NCBI GenBank assembly: GCA_028023455.1
Contig: JAQFVV010012441.1
Coordinates: forward strand, 3,159,911-3,223,910
Source of the DNA: Epiperipatus broadwayi
Taxonomy: Eukaryota; Onychophora; Udeonychophora; Euonychophora; Peripatidae
Length of the DNA: 64,000 nt
Reading direction: 5' to 3'
Shown: piece after piece, positions 24,311 to 35,046 of the stretch
Layout: every line of letters begins with the position of its first letter
Position numbering within the stretch: the stretch's first letter is position 1
Position numbers and translations under genes: made by a program
The notes under the pieces: generated by a model
Seen by the model: the letters and a program-made list of their open reading frames with translations, nothing else
Told to the model about the DNA's origin: nothing
The model's database searches: none

Positions 24311-25194
24311 TTAAAATAATGTTATTAAATTGAAAGAAAAAACATTTATACTGGCTTCTTATGAGCATTATTTACAACAAATCAAAGTTCTAAGAGTAAT
24401 TAACTGTTATATATGAAATTCTTGAATATTTTTAATGTTTTTCCACCTTCTGTTTTATATCGAAGAAACTAATTGACATACTGAAAAAATAAATGGGTCA
24501 AATGGATTAATTTTATATCAATTTGTTTTTATTGAATTGAAATATATTAAACCTGATTTTAAAATTTCATTCGAAGTTGAAAAAGATCAAAAGTTAATAA
24601 ACAAATCGATTTTTCAACTTCAATGAAAGCATTTAATTAAAATTGGCTGCCAGCATATTATAAAATGTATTAAATGTATGAATTTTAATTTTGGTCTTGT
24701 TTGTTTATTTATAATTTTATTGCATGGTTTATAATTGAAGTAATGCATATTGTCGCAATGTAATTTGAAGCTTCATTATATATAAAAAAAATTGAAGTTG
24801 AATGAATAGTGATTCATTTTTTATCCATTTCATCAATTAAGTATTGCATTAAAATATCACACATTTAAGTTTTCTCTACATATACATAGTCCTTCCAAAT
24901 TCTTTTGTTTGGTTTCCATCCTATATACTATATATGTTTAATATGTAAATACAGAAATTTGTGAGACAATTCAATTTTTAAAATGCACATGTTTAAATAT
25001 TACTAAGAATAATTAATAAAACAATAGATTAATGTCATTATGAAAGAGATAGTATAATAATAAATGTAGAAAGAAAGAGAGAAAAGTCATCCAAAACACT
25101 AAGTGTGCAAGATCAGAAGTGTATAAAGTGAGATGATTGGTAATACATGAATGTAGATGTGTATATGGTATATAAAAATGCAAGTGTTGGCATT
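24311..25194. other. AT-rich stretch, no gene seen
   Basis: Nothing supported. Confidence 0.5.
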
Positions 25195-25515
25195 TGTAAT
25201 TCTTGTATTTAATTAGATGGGATTTGAATCCAAACTTTCAAGCTCCCTTTAGTCATCCACTTCATCTTATTATACAACCAACACATGTGACCACATACAT
25301 GGAAAAAGATAAATATCTAATATATATATATATTTCTTGTTGAATCGAGGAATGATTATATATTTGTGTGTCAGAGATGATGATCTGAACCAGTTGTTTT
25401 CGCATGAGTCTGTTCATGTGTGTCGGTTGTATAATATGAAGTAGATGACTAATGGGAGCTTGCTAGTCAGGTTTAAATATCCTCTAATTACATCTAATTT
25501 AAAAGTAAATATGAT
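25195..25515. repeat. Fold-back copy of hammerhead/B-box repeat (family A), decayed
   Basis: The left arm (about 25198-25300: gggatttgaatcc, caagctccc, tatacaacc, catgtgaccacatacatg) is the reverse complement of the right arm (about 25413-25500). Both arms hold the 3' part of the family A repeat found singly at 40.2 and 41.3 kb. The hammerhead region between the arms (about 25375-25410) is too degraded to count. Confidence 0.7.
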
Positions 25516-25943
25516 ATACTTGTATTTAAATATTACAAATTCTTATATATATATTTTTTAACAACGGAAGACTTAAATGGTGGATAATATACTTGAATAT
25601 AGGGAAGCTATTTTTCATATTTTGAAGTCTTGGCACTTTAAGGGGAATATGAATTTTTGAATTATTAATTGTTTAAATCATTATGTGGGTCGGGGGGGGG
25701 TGCTTTATTATTTGGTGTACATATTTAAAAACATAAATAGAAAACTTTTCTAAAATCAAATTTTTACTACTTGATGAGACAGATTTTTTTTTTCCAATTA
25801 AAAAAAAAAATCTATAATTCGATTTTTTTGTCTTTGCTTCTCTAATTAACATCCATCTTTCTGTGACTTTTAAGCAACTTCAATCTATTGAATAAATAAT
25901 TTGTTTAGTGCAATTAAATAAATAAAACTAAAACTTTTGTCTT

Positions 25944-26026
25944 GCATTGGTGGTCGAGAGGTCAGCGCGACTGTTTTGCACTTGCAGGCAGTTGCCCGGG
26001 TTGCGGGTTCGCATCCCGGCTGATGC
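25944..26026 (+). tRNA. Class II tRNA-like sequence (possible tRNA-Ser pseudogene or SINE head)
   Basis: A seven-pair acceptor stem (GCATTGG with CTGATGC, two G-T pairs) encloses a D stem GTCG/CGAC. The anticodon arm is weak (two G-T pairs and one T/C mismatch), giving anticodon ACT if the loop is placed canonically. A longer variable region follows, then a T arm with the canonical B box gggttcgcatccc. The 49-65 pair is mismatched and the anticodon stem is poor, so it may be a pseudogene or the head of a SINE. Local GC content is much higher than its surroundings. No second copy is visible in the window. Confidence 0.5.
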
Positions 26027-26574
26027 TATGACACTTAAAAAAAAGCAACTAAAACTTAATTTTGGAATTGCTTGGTAAAGTTTAAGTGGTATCCTAACAT
26101 TTGCTCTTGCCTTCAGGACAGAAAAACATGATTAAGCACATGATAGTTTTGATAGTAAATGATAATTGTTTTTTTTCTTCTGTGTGCGTGGTTTTTTTTT
26201 TTTTGTAAATTTTTGTTTTTTTCTTTGATCAGCAGTGACATCTATAGTTTTTGAAGTTTTGAAAAAAAACTTTGTAAAATATAATTTAAAAGCAGGGATA
26301 TAGCAAATTATTTATTTCAACTGTTTCCCCTTCCCTTCACATGGTATTATGTGAAGTCCAAAGTATTTTTTGAAATAGTAAATATTTTTGATATTATTTA
26401 TTTATTTGTAATTGTAATAAAATATTTCATCAATTTCAATATACAGTATATTTATTATTCGTTATCTATTCTATTATTCAATTTCCTTAATTTATAAGTT
26501 GGTTATGCTGAATAATGTCTTCGATGAAATCAGAAGTTTCAGTGCATAGAACTTATAGCTAGAGAAATTTCATA

Positions 26575-27225
26575 TATGTAAGTAGAGGGAGTTGAACTCA
26601 GAATTTTTCACTTTATTCATCCTCCACTCCTCTTCAAGCACCCAATATATATGATTACACACACGCGAAAGAGATAATTTTTTCCCCAATATCAGTATTT
26701 CATGCAGAATTACCATTCAACCGTTGGGCCAGATCATAATCTTTCACACAAGATAGCAATTTCTTAAACTTTAATGGACAGGCTTCTATCATCCTACCCT
26801 TCTATCTATTCAACTGTCCATTTCATTGAAAAACAAATGATGAATTACTCAAAGCCCTTATTTTATGAGGGGTTAGGTTGTCTACATGGGTATGACCACA
26901 AGATCATCCAAGGGCTTTAAGCATTTCATCGTTGGTTTTAATGAACTGGAAGGTTGAATAATTGAAAGGTTGAGAAGATTGAAACTTGTCCATTAAAGTT
27001 TGAGAAATTGCTATCTTAATATAAACCAAGCACTGATTGTATGTAAGTGTGGAAAATTATGATCTGGCCCAACCGATGAGTGTTAGTTTTGCATGAAATT
27101 TGTATATTGGTGATCGTTTATCTTTTTCACATGTATGTGGTCATGTATATCATTTGTTTGAGATGGGTGGAGGATGAATATAATGGAAAATCCTAAGTTC
27201 AAGTCCCTCTTTATTATAGTAAACA
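26575..27225. repeat. Large fold-back copy of family A hammerhead repeat
   Basis: Two family A units meet near 26900 in inverted order. The left unit (26580-26890) reads backwards from 'gagttgaactcag' to 'aaagccctt', and the right unit (26905-27220) reads forwards from 'aagggctttaagcatttcatc' to 'ttcaagtccctctttatta'. Shared landmarks on both arms are 'ttgctatctt', 'gatctggcc', the hammerhead core and 'ggtggaggatgaat'. The right arm is better preserved. The B-box-like ttcaagtccc lies at the outer end of each unit. Confidence 0.8.
27061..27115 (+). ncRNA. Hammerhead ribozyme motif (family A, right arm)
   Basis: CCGAUGA (27073-27079; U4 changed to C) is followed by stem II GUGUU...GCAU (15 nt), GAA at 27095-27097, then a short stem III (AU/AU around UUUG) and A17. 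Stem I pairs CCAA with UUGG, and a distal GAUC (27061-27064) with GAUC (27112-27115). The distal pairs are preserved although one core base is mutated. Confidence 0.65.
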
Positions 27226-27541
27226 TTCAGTATAATAAATGAATAAGTTAATTTTATATTTTTTGTGTTGATAGATTTGAAGGATTTAAACTTTGATATT
27301 TTTATCTATACATATAATATTTTGTGCTTTGAGTGCTATAATTTTTACTTATATTTGGTAACTAAATGTTCATTTTCAAATATATGAGGTCTATGTCGTA
27401 AGTTGTATCTTTTACATTTTATAATGAAAAGTGTTATGAAATTACATTTTAAATTTTTCATATATATATATTGCATAAGTTTTTACCATTTTGATTATAA
27501 TTTTTATATATATATATACTATTTTACTACTTTATTTTATA

Positions 27542-28984
27542 CACCTGGGTCTCGTTTTATGCAGATTTTTTAAATGTGATTCATATATCTTCTTAATATC
27601 TTTTTATGCGGTTTTTTTTTATGTGATAAAGAAGTTCATATTTCACTTAAAATTGGGATTTCCTCATTTTATATACACAATATATTTTACATACTTTAAA
27701 TGCCTGTTGGAAAAAGGTTTGGCAATAAATTTAGATACTGTAGAAGATTTTGAAAAAGATAATGAAATAAAATTGGAACCTGTTCATTTCACATCAAAAA
27801 TGATTTGAGAAAGTCTTCAACTTTCTAATCAATTGGAAAATCTTTTTTTTTTGATGACACAAATTATGAATGAGCTCTAAAATTCCAATGAGAGCTAAAT
27901 AGTTGTATGTTTGGATATCGTGAGCTTCATAAAAATTAGTAAAATCATTGCCTCAAAGCTTAATCAGCAATTACATTGTTGGGAGAAAACTATTAACTTT
28001 TAGACTGAAAAAAATTTTATTGGCTGAGTGAATTCAAGTTTTAAACTTTTGATTGGCTCTATTACAGAATCAGTAGTAAAAATATATCTGTCTTTGAATA
28101 TTAGATTCATTTGTAAAATGCAAATTAATAATTTGTCAGATTATGAAAGTGAAGGAAAGTTTTTTCAAAAATAAATTTCTATTTATAATTATAAAAATAT
28201 TATATAGAAGAGAACCTAAAAAGAACATTTGTAACTTATTAGAAAATGCTGCATATGTCATTGATTTCTTTCTCAATTTACATTTGTTCATGTAAAAGTA
28301 AAGAATTTTTACTAAAATCTTAACTATTTTTCTAAAATAATTATATCTTCAACAGATTTTATCAAAATAATTTATAATATGTAAAAAAATACAGAAAAAA
28401 TACTCTAAAATGTACATTTTTATTTTGAATGTCAAACACTTCCTTTTGTTCAAAATCAATATTTTACGGTATGTTTTAAGCTTTAAAAAGACCGTAAATT
28501 TGCTACAATAATGACGGTTTTAGAGTGACTTGAAGCCATGAATGAAAATTTTCAGTTGATGCACTTATTAAACACAGCATAAGACTGAAGTTGGCGCTAA
28601 TTGTATTTTCTTTTGTGACGAATCTGTTTTTTTATAAGTTCTCAAATGTATCCGTATATTGTCAAATAGCTATAATGGTTAAAATATGTTTGAAAAAAAT
28701 GTAAAATAAATTACACATAAAAACATATTGTTTTGAATAAAATTAAATAGTTAATAAAAAAAAGTTTGTCTTGTATCACTTTTTTATTAGTCATATTTTA
28801 TTTCCTTATTTTTTTAATGCAAATTTTAAAGTAATTTTACCTTATTGCTTTGCTTTTATGCGATTTTTGAAAATTTTGGAACATATCCCACATTTTTCAA
28901 TGTAAGTTAAGTCTATTTTTGTGTGATTTTTTTTATGCATGTTTTTTGTTGAACCTATCGACCGCATAAAACAAGACCCAGGTG
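27542..28984. mobile_element. pogo/Tigger-like DNA transposon, deletion copy A
   Basis: The ends are cacctgggtctcgttttatg and its reverse complement (…cataaaacaagacccaggtg), each flanked by TA (27540-27541, 28985-28986), the target duplication of Tc1/mariner/pogo elements. The TIR sequence resembles that of Tigger elements. At 1443 bp it is too short for an intact transposase plus ends. Copy B at 49.4 kb is in the opposite orientation, and copy C starts at 63.36 kb. Interior blocks such as 'gttggcgctaattgtat' and 'attgtcaaatagct' recur in copy C. Confidence 0.85.
27700..27960 (+). pseudogene. Fossil of Tigger-type transposase C-terminus
   Basis: One reading frame across 27720-27960 shows NLDTVEDFEKDNEIKLEPVH, FTSKMI, SLQLSNQLENLF, NYE and ELNSCMFGYRELHKN, separated by TGA stops. 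Each of these TGA codons sits where an Arg would fit (CGA to TGA), as expected from CpG decay. The spacing resembles the acidic C-terminal region of pogo/Tigger transposases, which ends in a 'YREIYKEK'-like motif. The catalytic DDD part is absent. Confidence 0.55.
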
Positions 28985-29286
28985 TATTTTATATATTGAA
29001 AGTTTATAAATTTTTTGCACCATATATATATTAGATTGTGCACCTACAATTCTTTTGTCTGTTAAATATCTATATATTTGCTCTGACACTCATCGAATAA
29101 TGTATTATGTAAAGGCTATTTACATTATAAATAAATACAATATAACCACTATATCTGCTATATTTTGTTCCAAATTTCCCTCATGTACATTGCACATTTT
29201 GTTGATAATTTTATTGCAATAGACTACTTATTGTTTATTGAATTGCAAGTGTACAGTACTTTTCAACACACATATATATATATACA

Positions 29287-29375
29287 CCACAGATGTTTTC
29301 TTAGATATATAGAACATACATATATATCTATACCACAGATGCTTTCTTAGATATATAGAATACCTATATAAATTA
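29287..29375. repeat. 46-bp tandem repeat, two copies
   Basis: ccacagatg(t/c)tttcttag followed by atatatagaa occurs at 29287 and 29333. No further copies. Confidence 0.8.
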
Positions 29376-29701
29376 AGATTATAGTATTAATCAAATTAAA
29401 AAATAATAATGTAATTATGGGGGGGAGTGCACATTTACATATATATTTGCTATATGTATTCACTCATTCTCATTTACTCAAAAAGTAAATATACTTTATT
29501 GTAATGTATCTTTATTTTTTTTAAGTAAAATGAATAGCAAAATTTTACTTTCATTACAAGTGTACTCTGAACAAAATTCTTTTTTTTTTTTTTTCCGGTA
29601 CTTTTTTTTCTTTTTAGCATAACAGTTTCATTATCAACAGATTATGCGATTTTTAATTATTTTTATGGTTATCAAGTATGTATCATAAAACTTTTTTATA
29701 G

Positions 29702-30150
29702 GTTAGACAACTTCCATATTTCTCCATTCTTTTTTATTTGGTAAATAATTTCATATAAATAAAGATACAATAAAAGACAAATAACTCCCAAGATGCATTT
29801 TGTGTTGAACCAACACTCATCAATTGGGCCAGGTATCATCTCTTATATAAGAGTATTTATGTAGAGCAAATTGTCTCATTTTTATTTTTAAGCGTCAATT
29901 TATTCCACTCCCATCTTTTATGTTATTAACTTTTTGATAAACACATAATGATTATTACTAATAATTTATTAAACTAGAGATTTTCTCTAGCACAGATATA
30001 AACTTTAATCCAAGTTAATGATTAATATATCTGATTTTCAGCACACACACACATGGCTATTTATGTTTCTTTTTCTCCCATGTGTAATATCTTTTTTATA
30101 TTATTAGACAACTTCCATATTTCTCCATTTTTTTTTATTTTATAAATACT
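29702..30150. repeat. Direct duplication of a ~45-bp block ~403 bp apart
   Basis: ttagacaacttccatatttc followed by tccatt and T-rich sequence occurs at about 29703 and again at about 30106. The family A fragment lies between them. This could be a duplication or a terminal direct repeat of an insertion; nothing else distinguishes it. Confidence 0.6.
29795..29845 (-). ncRNA. Hammerhead motif fragment with perfect stem II (family A)
   Basis: On the minus strand UUGAUGA (29823-29817) is followed by a perfect five-pair stem II (GUGUU/AACAC, loop GGUUC) and then AAA in place of GAA. Upstream GGCCCAA matches the stem I strand of other copies. The rest of the family A unit is missing on both sides. 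This copy preserves the closing G-C pair of stem II that other copies have as G-U. Confidence 0.6.
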
Positions 30151-31039
30151 TATTATCATTGTATTTAGCAAACAATTTATTATGTTAAATACTAAATCAA
30201 ATTTAGAAAGAGTAATAAAATGAAAAATAAAATATGTTATCTACAAAGTAAAATTAAAATCTGAATTTGTAACAAATATAAAAAATAATTTTTAGCATCT
30301 TGTTTAATTCTTTTTTTTTTTTTTTGACATTAGCAAGTTTAATGGGAATAATAACACCATACAGTGTAAACTGCTATGTCACATTCCCTTCTAAATAAAG
30401 ATTACATTATATGCATGTCTGTATATTGTCTCTAATGGCTGGTTTGATTTAAAAATACAATTTTATTATATTCTCATTTGAAATAGAGAGTAACTAATGA
30501 AAAAACTGCCTACTAACTGAGTATTTTTGTATATTCCTCACCAGTAGATATAGTTGGATACCATAGTCATTATGTATATAATAAATTAAGTTTGATGTCT
30601 ATATTCTTTCCAAAATATATGTAATATTCAAATCAATATATTGTACCTATATTGATATAGGCACATATAATTTTTATCTAAAATTATTATTAAAGTAATC
30701 ATTCGTAAAAGAAAAACATAAAATTAAATGTTGAAGAGTTTATTCAGTTTGTTTTAGAAAAAGATAGGAATTAAATAGTTTTTATTAGTATTGTAAAAAT
30801 ATAAATTTACAAATCTCTTTTCATTCCAGTTTAATTAAAAGAAAAATAATGTTAAAACTAAATAGTAAATTGTATTAAAATATATGTGCGTATATATTTG
30901 AGTTTTGTAAATAAATAAAATGTATGCGATAATAAAAGAAGATTCTCATTAAAAACACGGCAATGGCTATTAATAAAATAAAACAACATCTCTGCATGGC
31001 TATTACTAATTAAGCAATCTTCCAAAACACATTTATCAA
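30151..31039. other. AT-rich stretch, no gene seen
   Basis: Nothing supported. Confidence 0.5.
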
Positions 31040-32070
31040 AGGATTAATTGATAAGGAATTTGACAACAGATCTTTGCCGGAGATATCAGAAAGACAACAA
31101 GGCGCAGGTATAAATAGACCTTTTTATCGGACAGTAATTCAGTTCCACAAATTAATTGAGTTGAGACAATCAGTTCACAAAGTTACTAAGAGAGTGCAGT
31201 TCGGAAATTAATTGAGTCAGCTAAGAAACAAAATGCAGTGCTGAGAAAATTTTGGAACGCACGTTCACCTCCAGCCCAGATGTCCAATGAAAACAGCAGA
31301 TCTTCCCGTGAAATAATGTCAGCTTAACATCGTAGAAAATCTCCGTCCGTATCTAATTGTCTTCGATAGTAATAATCGTGAAAATCAGGAAACTCAGCAA
31401 GGAAACATCCCAGCCGGCTGGAAGCATTCATACTGGAAGCATTCATACTGGAAACATTCATACTGGAAGAAAACAAAGTGTTAAATCTACGTTCAAAATC
31501 CTAGGTAAAACATTTGCTTATTTTCGTTATACTGTAATAGCCATTGCATTTCATTAATTCGTGCGAATCCTCCAAGAGTCTAATTATATGAACTCGATAT
31601 CATACATAAATGAACTATTGATGTGTGTGATTAAATTTCAAATGCTATGTAATACTTTAATATTATTATGTGTGTGCATGAGTTAATATGTGCGTGATCA
31701 TTCTACCAATATTTATTAATGAAATTAGAGTGTTCTGTTATTGAATCTATAGGAATATTTAGACTATTTAGAAATGTTAATTTAAAATATGCGTGTGTTT
31801 TATTGGAATTATAAAATTTTTAAATTTAGTAAATAAATGTTAGTTAATAAATTATCTTTAAAATTAAACTTTATTTGTCGGTCAATTCTTTTAATTCTTT
31901 TACAATTCTTTTTATAAATTCTTTTTAACAAATTCTTTATCAAGTCTTTTAACCACTAATTAAGCATAATCTATTACTGATTATAAACAACTGAGCTAGT
32001 CGTGGATTTAGGCATTGGGTTAGTTGCCACTATTCAAAGTGTGTTGTCTATTCTTTTAGAATAAGCAGCT
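31040..32070 (+). promoter_or_regulatory. LTR- or promoter-like region with TATA box and splice donor
   Basis: A TATA box (tataaata, 31109-31116) lies upstream of a less AT-rich stretch with ttcagttcc repeats. That stretch ends at a splice-donor-like cctag|gtaaaa near 31503. A threefold 15-bp repeat (ggaagcattcatact, ggaaacattcatact) occurs at about 31419-31466. An aataaa-rich part follows near 31840, and tggcgcccgtg at 32071, which resembles the first bases of a tRNA-Lys primer binding site. The layout resembles the 36.5-38.7 kb region (TATA, donor, polyadenylation-like signal, gagctagt, tggcgcc). It could be a solo LTR or a non-coding first exon; no retroviral gene is visible. Confidence 0.3.
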
Positions 32071-32340
32071 GGCGCCCGTGTTTATACACAAACAAAAAAA
32101 AAGTGCTTTGAACTTGGTGTTGAACTCAACAGTCGAGAAGAAGTTATGTCCTGGAAATGTAACGTTAGTTATATACTTTATAGCTATCGTTTGGGCATAC
32201 ATACTCTCCGAGTATGTTCTTCTCTGCCTAAGAGGCCGGTGATTCGAATCCACACATCGAATACGGTTCAATATATATCAAAATACAGTAAAATTCACAT
32301 AAAAAGGAATCAACAATATAATAAAAATAATATTAAAATG

Positions 32341-32806
32341 AAATGAATTCCAATGTTATTTATATCGGATGAGCATATCAAGTTTATTAGGAGAATTTAT
32401 AATGGTTTGTGTCATATTGCTTTTTTTTTTTCAACAAATAATAGAAATAGACTGACTTATTTAATACCTCCAAAATTCAAATTTTATCAAAATTTTATTA
32501 TATATAAATTGATATGTAACTGTGGCTTACAATATATCGGTGAATCTAAATGTACATTGGAGAAGAGAATAGAAGAGCATATCCTTTTTATATAATAGAA
32601 TTCAAAAAGAGAAACAATCAGGAAAAGATGTTAATAAACCTTCGTCATGTGTTATATTTGATTATAATAAATCTTGTCAATATGGATTTAAATTTGATTA
32701 TAAAAGTATAAAAACTATGCAAATTGAACATTGCCACAGTAAACATAAAATAAAAGAGGCTATGTTGATTTCAAGATATCATCAAATGTTAATGAATCGG
32801 CAATAA
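32341..32806 (+). pseudogene. Penelope-like GIY-YIG endonuclease, frameshifted
   Basis: The frame from 32353 shows the PLE linker (FIRRIYNGL..., then LTYLIPPKFKFYQ) and the GIY-YIG start FIIYKLICNCG (48-58). YIGES (61-65), Arg 72 and EEH (74-76) follow. A +1 frameshift at about 32581 moves the rest to another frame. That frame reads SFLYNRIQKEKQSGKDVNK, then SIKTMQIEHCHSKHKIKEAM, supplying the Glu (in KIKEAM) and ending NRQ-stop at 32804-32806. The RT domain is absent. It is inactive because of the shift and the 5' truncation. Confidence 0.85.
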
Positions 32807-32899
32807 TCAAATGTCAAAATAACAGAATTGTGGGAGAACTGAATTTAAATTGAACTATGGATATTGTGAAAGGATATCTCGTTTTGATTATTCAATGTT

Positions 32900-32945
32900 A
32901 TATAGTTGATAAAGACTACAAGATGTATAGTTGAAAGTACTTCTA
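32900..32945 (+). ncRNA. Decayed hammerhead in PLE 3' region
   Basis: UUGAUAA is followed by stem II GACUA...UAGUU (five pairs, G-U at the base) and GAAAGUACUUC. C3 and G8 of the core are changed, so it is dead. Position 3' of the GIY-YIG ORF and inside the inverted flanks agrees with hammerheads known from PLE terminal regions. Confidence 0.45.
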
Positions 32946-32999
32946 AAAATAACTATAATTTATGTGAAATTTACTGTATTTTGATATATATTGTAACCA

Positions 33000-34855
33000 T
33001 ATATTTTAGTATAAAATATATTAATTGATGTAACTGGTATAAAAATTTCTCTTTCTTCTTTTGGTGATTTGATTGGCTTGATTTGCACTTTGAACAGATT
33101 ACTTTCTTATATTATTTTAATAAATTTAAATTTGCTTCTTTCCATATACTAACTCATATCAAAATGTTTAACTTTTTAAAAATTTGACAACATATTAAAA
33201 TTTGGTAAAATATTATTAAAATAATATTTTATTTTTATTTGTTTAAAATGATCTTAAATTATTATTTCCATTGAATTAAAAAACCATTTGTTCAATTAAA
33301 ATTAATTATTAAAAATAAATACAGTAATTACGTATGCGTCTCAATGTAATAAAAGAAAAGAGCGCGAATTTAAGAGAAGATCGTCTGTTAGTTTGCTTTT
33401 GGAGGGAGAAAGAAAAGAAAATGGTAAAGGCAAATGGTGTAAATTTGATAAGCTTATTTTAAAATAGTTAACAAGTAAACGGATTACCACAAAATTTGCT
33501 ATAAACGTAAAAATAACCTAGTAGTATTTAATTAAGATGAATTGCTAAATTTAAAAAGTCTGTTCAAGTCGGCTGGCCAAGTGGATCAAATCACCGGTAA
33601 CAATTTTCCAATATTACATTTTTTAAAATGTCGGAGCTTTCCAGTTTAAAAGAATTAATTGCAAGAGTTTGGTATGTTTTAAAATGTTTATTATTCCACA
33701 ATTTGGAAAAATTAAATAAGTATTTTAATTACAGAAGTTTTATGAAAATGAAAATTTGCTTTTTAAAAAAGAAGAAGTTTAAATTAAAATAAAATGTTAA
33801 AGTTATCAATATATTTTAATATTTCCGTTTCTAATTCTAATAAAAATATAGTATTGATTGATATTTAACTTTACAATGCCAGTGATATATTTGCTAGTTA
33901 ATTTGTTTAACATTTGGATAATAAACCGTCTTCAAAATAGTTAATCAAAGCTATTTTCTAATTTTAACGTCAGTTTGAAATGATTAAATTAATTGCTATA
34001 ATTAGTATTCCTAGATTTAAGCGTGGATAAATAAATATTAGCATGGATGTGATAAACTTGGAACATTTTAATAGAGAGATGTAGAGATTAATAACTTATG
34101 AAAAACATTTTCATTTAAATTCTGCGTGTCATGTTTTGAAATTGTTTCATGTTTATGGAGCCACGTAAAATCGTCAATCTAATAGTGATTATAATAACTA
34201 ATACAAATGGATAAAATTGCATGTATGGAATTTAACTATAATTATAGCTATTGCTTCGTGTATTTGTTGTTCGACACATCGTACATGGATTCCACGGATC
34301 ATATTTGGAGTTATAAAATGCTATATAATCCAATTTGTGACACACACACCTGCTCTAATTCATGTGTTGAACTATAAAATGCGATACGTTTAATTTATAT
34401 CATACACACACCTGTTAAATTTTATGTATTTGATGAATAATGCATTACTTTAATTTTATAGTTATATGAACTTGCATGTGAAGTTCATAAGTTATATTTT
34501 ATTAAGTTTAAATTAATAGGGGTTGAATAAAATATTTAATCAAGAGAATAGCGCTTGCGAAAAAGCTTAAAAAGTACTGAATGAATTCATGAGATGTATC
34601 AATCTTTATGAGTTATTTTGTTAGTCTTTCCAGATTTATATTCCTATACTAATATTACTTATATTATATTACACATGTTTTATTTTAAGAAAGATAAGTT
34701 AGTACATTAGTTGTCCTGATTAGCGTAACATTTATTATGCAAGAACCCACATTTGCTAAAGTGTTAGTGTATTCTGAATGGTCAGAATAACTGAGGGGGA
34801 TGATTTTGCACTTTAATGTGAAGTAAATAGTAATGTTGTTTTAGAATGTAAAGGG
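33000..34855. other. Non-coding stretch with one possible transcribed segment
   Basis: A purine-rich, less AT-rich part near 33355-33430 precedes ggctggccaagtgg and a splice-donor-like cacc|ggtaac at about 33593. This recalls the promoter-donor layout at 31.1 and 36.9 kb. No ORF is supported. Confidence 0.3.
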
Positions 34856-34859
34856 CATT

Positions 34860-35046
34860 AATCTGTGCTGGTGGTTAATCCGCAGATTACTTTATTGCCA
34901 TTTTTGTATTTTACACTCATTCCTGCGCTGGTGGTTAATCCGCGGAATGGTGTACTTGTACTTATTGCTTTATGATGGTGTATAAATCCACAAAACGTTT
35001 AGTGTTATTTAATTCCTCCGTGTAGATGAATACATCCACAGGAATA
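34860..35046 (+). other. Cluster of related hairpins with covarying stems
   Basis: Hairpin 1 (34860-34888) pairs AATCTGTG with CGCAGATT around ctggtggttaatc. Hairpin 2 (34919-34949) has the identical loop but stem ATTCC-t-GCG / CGC-GGAAT. A third, weaker unit lies at 34972-34992 (gatggtgtataaatccac). Hairpin 4 (35012-35045) has ATTCCT/AGGAAT outside, GTG/CAC, then GATG-AATA-CATC inside. Spacing is 45-60 bp. Stem changes keep pairing, which suggests selection on a structure or repeated copying of a structured unit. Not recognised. Confidence 0.55.

Larger units (their letters stand above)
32271..32991 (+). mobile_element. 5'-truncated Penelope-like element with 31-bp inverted flanks
   Basis: Bases 32271-32301 and 32961-32991 are inverted copies of each other with one mismatch (atatatatcaaaatacagta... 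and its complement). They enclose a PLE endonuclease remnant and a hammerhead-like core. PLEs commonly carry long-terminal-repeat-like pLTRs in direct or inverted order, and these flanks could be the remains of such ends. Confidence 0.7.

Noticed and set aside
27542-28984. Possible host gene in the 105-codon frame starting at 27491
   Set aside because: The frame begins outside and crosses the transposon TIR; its C-terminal part is better explained as transposase fossil.
32180-32260. Possible second tRNA (ggtgattcgaatccac looks like a B box)
   Set aside because: No A box or acceptor stem at the right spacing could be drawn.
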